This document shows positions 62,344-64,000 of a stretch of 64,000 nt of DNA, piece after piece. The notes under the pieces are model-generated. The model worked only from the letters and a program-made list of their open reading frames with translations, was not told the DNA's origin and ran no database searches. The DNA is taken from assembly GCF_016907775.1 (NCBI RefSeq), contig NZ_JAFBCO010000001.1:682001-746000 (forward strand). Direction: 5' to 3'. The stretch is from Pseudoglutamicibacter cumminsii. GTDB lineage: Bacteria; Actinomycetota; Actinomycetes; Actinomycetales; Micrococcaceae. Numbering within the stretch: the first letter of the stretch is position 1; the number at the start of each line of letters is the position of its first letter. A program made the translations under genes and the position numbers.

Positions 62344-63645
62344 TTAGTCGCCGGAGCCGGTAGAGGTTGTGAATCGATAGGTTTCGGTGATCTTGAGGTC
62401 CTCGATCTGCATTCGCCTCTTGAGGTCCCGTAACGCAGTGTCCTCCACTCCGTCCGCTGCCTTAGCGTGGTTCAGATAGTTCTGGGAACCGTGATCCGAA
62501 CCCAGAAGCGATGGGGAGTCCGTCTCGTAACGGTGCCCGCTCTTAGAGAACAGCGCCACACGGTTCGGTGAAACCTTAAGCGCACCAGCCGCACCGAGCG
62601 CTGGGATCGCATCGTCCGGGTCGATGAGCATGAGCTGCGGAACATCTGCCGGTGGATCCTCATCCCCGTGAGGGGCTCCCGCCGTAAACGCGCCCTTGAG
62701 CGTGTACTTCGCCTTGAACTGTTGATCTTCGGACAAATTGAGGGCATGCCTTCCGCCTTGTGAATGGCCGTTGAGGTAAACCCCTTCCCCTGGCTTCGCA
62801 CCAACATCCTTGAGGGCCGCCTCGACGGCTTTGCGCACATCGTCGGTTTCACGGTTGAAGGCTTGCTTCATGCGCGGCAGACCCCACGGTGAGTCTTTAG
62901 ACATATTGGTTCCTGGGAGCGTGACAATCCACGCGTGCTCCCCGGCTTCCGTTACGACTTTGCTCACAACGATCGAACCGCGCCCCTCCCCCGCGAGCTG
63001 TTGCTGTTCAATCCACGTCCTGAGCTTGGAGGCGTCCGCTCGCTGAACAGAGCGGCGCTCCTTGGACTCCATCTCGATTCTCGGCGCCGCGGGGAAAGCA
63101 AACGAGAATAGTCCCTTGACGTTCTTGGCCCCGAGCTCTTTGAACCCTTCAGGGTTCAATCTGTTCTGCATCAGCAAATCAAAGAACCCCGGCACGTAGG
63201 TGAGTCCGGCGGCGGCGCCTATCGCATACTTCGCGTCCGGCGATGCTTCCATCATGTTCTGCACGGTTCCCCAGGTGGCATCCTCACCAGCGAACCCGAT
63301 GGTGCCCAGGTTCTCCGACTCCGCTTGTTCATACTGATCCGCGGCACGCACCAGGTCCGCTTCCAGATGCTCGATGCGGTTGTGGGCCAAACGCATCTTC
63401 GCGGCAGTCTCCTGGGCCGCGACACTCAGCCGATGCAGCGCACCCGTGACCTCGGTGAAGTGGGGCGGCAACCCGTATCCACTCGGCGCAGAAGAACACG
63501 TGGCACTCAAACGCGCCCAATCCGGTTGATATGCACCCAACTCCCCCGCGGCCAATTTGAGCGACCCCGTGACGATCTCAATCGAATGACCTCCACCGAA
63601 AACCTCGATCTGTTGCCCACCATCGGCCAAGACATGCGTTGCCAC
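62344..63645 (-). CDS. Large protein with WXG-like N-terminus and alpha/beta hydrolase domain
   Basis: A 433-aa protein. The first 120 residues are helical (LAHNRIEHLEADLVRAADQY) and resemble the N-termini of type VII secretion substrates. The C-terminal half has an alpha/beta hydrolase fold with the nucleophile elbow GHSQGG (Ser295), a possible acid in LMLIDPDDAIP and a possible His in SGHRYETDS. GTG 63645 overlaps the stop of the upstream WXG-like gene (TAGTG). I infer a secreted lipase or esterase; an immunity gene is not evident in the window. Confidence 0.7.
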   Translation of the reverse strand: MATHVLADGGQQIEVFGGGHSIEIVTGSLKLAAGELGAYQPDWARLSATCSSAPSGYGLPPHFTEVTGALHRLSVAAQETAAKMRLAHNRIEHLEADLVRAADQYEQAESENLGTIGFAGEDATWGTVQNMMEASPDAKYAIGAAAGLTYVPGFFDLLMQNRLNPEGFKELGAKNVKGLFSFAFPAAPRIEMESKERRSVQRADASKLRTWIEQQQLAGEGRGSIVVSKVVTEAGEHAWIVTLPGTNMSKDSPWGLPRMKQAFNRETDDVRKAVEAALKDVGAKPGEGVYLNGHSQGGRHALNLSEDQQFKAKYTLKGAFTAGAPHGDEDPPADVPQLMLIDPDDAIPALGAAGALKVSPNRVALFSKSGHRYETDSPSLLGSDHGSQNYLNHAKAADGVEDTALRDLKRRMQIEDLKITETYRFTTSTGSGD

Positions 63646-63938
63646 TACCGCACTCCCGTCAAATCCAGGCCCGATACCTGCCGCGCATGTTGGTCCTCGA
63701 TGGCACGCAAGGCCGCCGATGCGCAGGCCAGCAGATCCTGTAAGGACTGTTGCGTGCGGTACATGGTCTGTGAAGCCTCTTCCCGCGCCGCGTCATAGCG
63801 ACGTTTAGCTTGACCCTTCCAATCGGGAATCTGGCACCTGTTGACAGCAGCGTGAGCGGCCTCGACATCGGTGACCATCGTCGACACCGAGTGAATATAA
63901 GACTCGACACTGAAACGTAAAGAACTCAGCTCGAACAA
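63645..63938 (-). CDS. WXG100-like small protein
   Basis: A 97-aa helical protein with a central Trp-Lys-Gly (PDWKGQAKRRYDAA), the turn expected of WXG100/ESAT-6-type proteins, between two amphipathic helices. TTG 63938 follows GGGGAGG by five bases; the frame is open to the window edge, so a longer N-terminus cannot be excluded. Coupled to the hydrolase gene, it may serve as a secretion partner or chaperone for it. More of the module probably lies beyond the window edge. Confidence 0.7.
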   Translation of the reverse strand: MFELSSLRFSVESYIHSVSTMVTDVEAAHAAVNRCQIPDWKGQAKRRYDAAREEASQTMYRTQQSLQDLLACASAALRAIEDQHARQVSGLDLTGVR

Positions 63939-64000
63939 CGTGACCTCCCCTTTGAGTGGCGTTTCCTCAAAGGTAAAAACTCGCGCGAAGCGATGGGCCG

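Overview
The window is high-GC Gram-positive DNA, most likely from a member of the Micrococcales close to Arthrobacter (Micrococcaceae). This placement is inferred from gene content and start-codon style: a mycothiol-type DsbA nitroreductase, a PutA-like proline oxidase without a DNA-binding domain, a BlaI/M56 pair, WXG-type small proteins, frequent GTG starts and strong GGAGG ribosome sites. No rRNA or species marker is present, so the genus is uncertain.

1-22.5 kb is mostly ordinary chromosome. It holds an iron-regulated siderophore ABC importer (binding lipoprotein, two permeases, ATPase) behind a DtxR/IdeR-like box. A MscS channel, a glutaryl-CoA-type acyl-CoA dehydrogenase, an alpha/beta hydrolase, an AI-2E family membrane protein, an S4 RNA-binding protein and a cold-shock protein follow. 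Next come an FMN glutamate-synthase-like protein, a luciferase-like oxidoreductase, a 3-hydroxyisobutyryl-CoA hydrolase/IclR pair, a PutA-like bifunctional proline oxidase, a GlsB-type membrane protein, a QacA-type exporter and a second AI-2E family protein.

22.8-32.3 kb is an accessory island that begins at a tRNA-Ala(GGC) gene. An IS481-type element, itself split by an IS3-family element, lies directly behind the tRNA terminator. A 15-bp copy of the tRNA 3' end and a second terminator hairpin close the far side. Beyond are an unknown 175-aa protein, an intact IS150-like IS3 element, arsenic genes (a truncated ArsR fused to ArsC, then a second ArsC, with no efflux pump), a MhuD-like heme monooxygenase, an unknown 202-aa protein, a truncated YobI-type P-loop NTPase and a DUF4411(PIN)/ImmA-IrrE toxin-antitoxin-like pair.

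32.5-47 kb returns to chromosomal functions. A TetR/DoxX pair has tandem operators. Then come a 3-hydroxyacyl-CoA dehydrogenase, a mycothiol-dependent-type DsbA protein and an SRPBCC-epimerase fusion. A BlaI/M56 regulatory pair shares a nearly identical operator with a copC-PCuAC-Dyp peroxidase operon, so the two probably form one metal or stress regulon. thiC sits behind a TPP riboswitch and has a one-base frameshift near its C-terminus. A glycerophosphotransferase follows, then a divergent pair of paralogous membrane-anchored Cys-containing proteins.

47-64 kb carries an excisionase-like HTH protein, alanine dehydrogenase behind a CRP-like site, a YeiH transporter, a NUDIX hydrolase, type II 3-dehydroquinase, a DHA2 exporter/MarR operon with two operators, DNA-3-methyladenine glycosylase I, and a coupled CitE-like lyase/lactonase pair. 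A branched-chain 2-oxoacid dehydrogenase operon (E1 alpha, E1 beta, E2) is preceded by two copies of one palindrome, with a HisC-type aminotransferase further upstream. The window ends with a YvlD-like membrane protein and a WXG-protein/hydrolase pair resembling a type VII secretion substrate module. Together with the aminotransferase-like gene, the hydrolase at 13.3 kb, the acyl-CoA and hydroxyacyl-CoA dehydrogenases and PutA, the 2-oxoacid complex points to amino-acid catabolism as a major theme.
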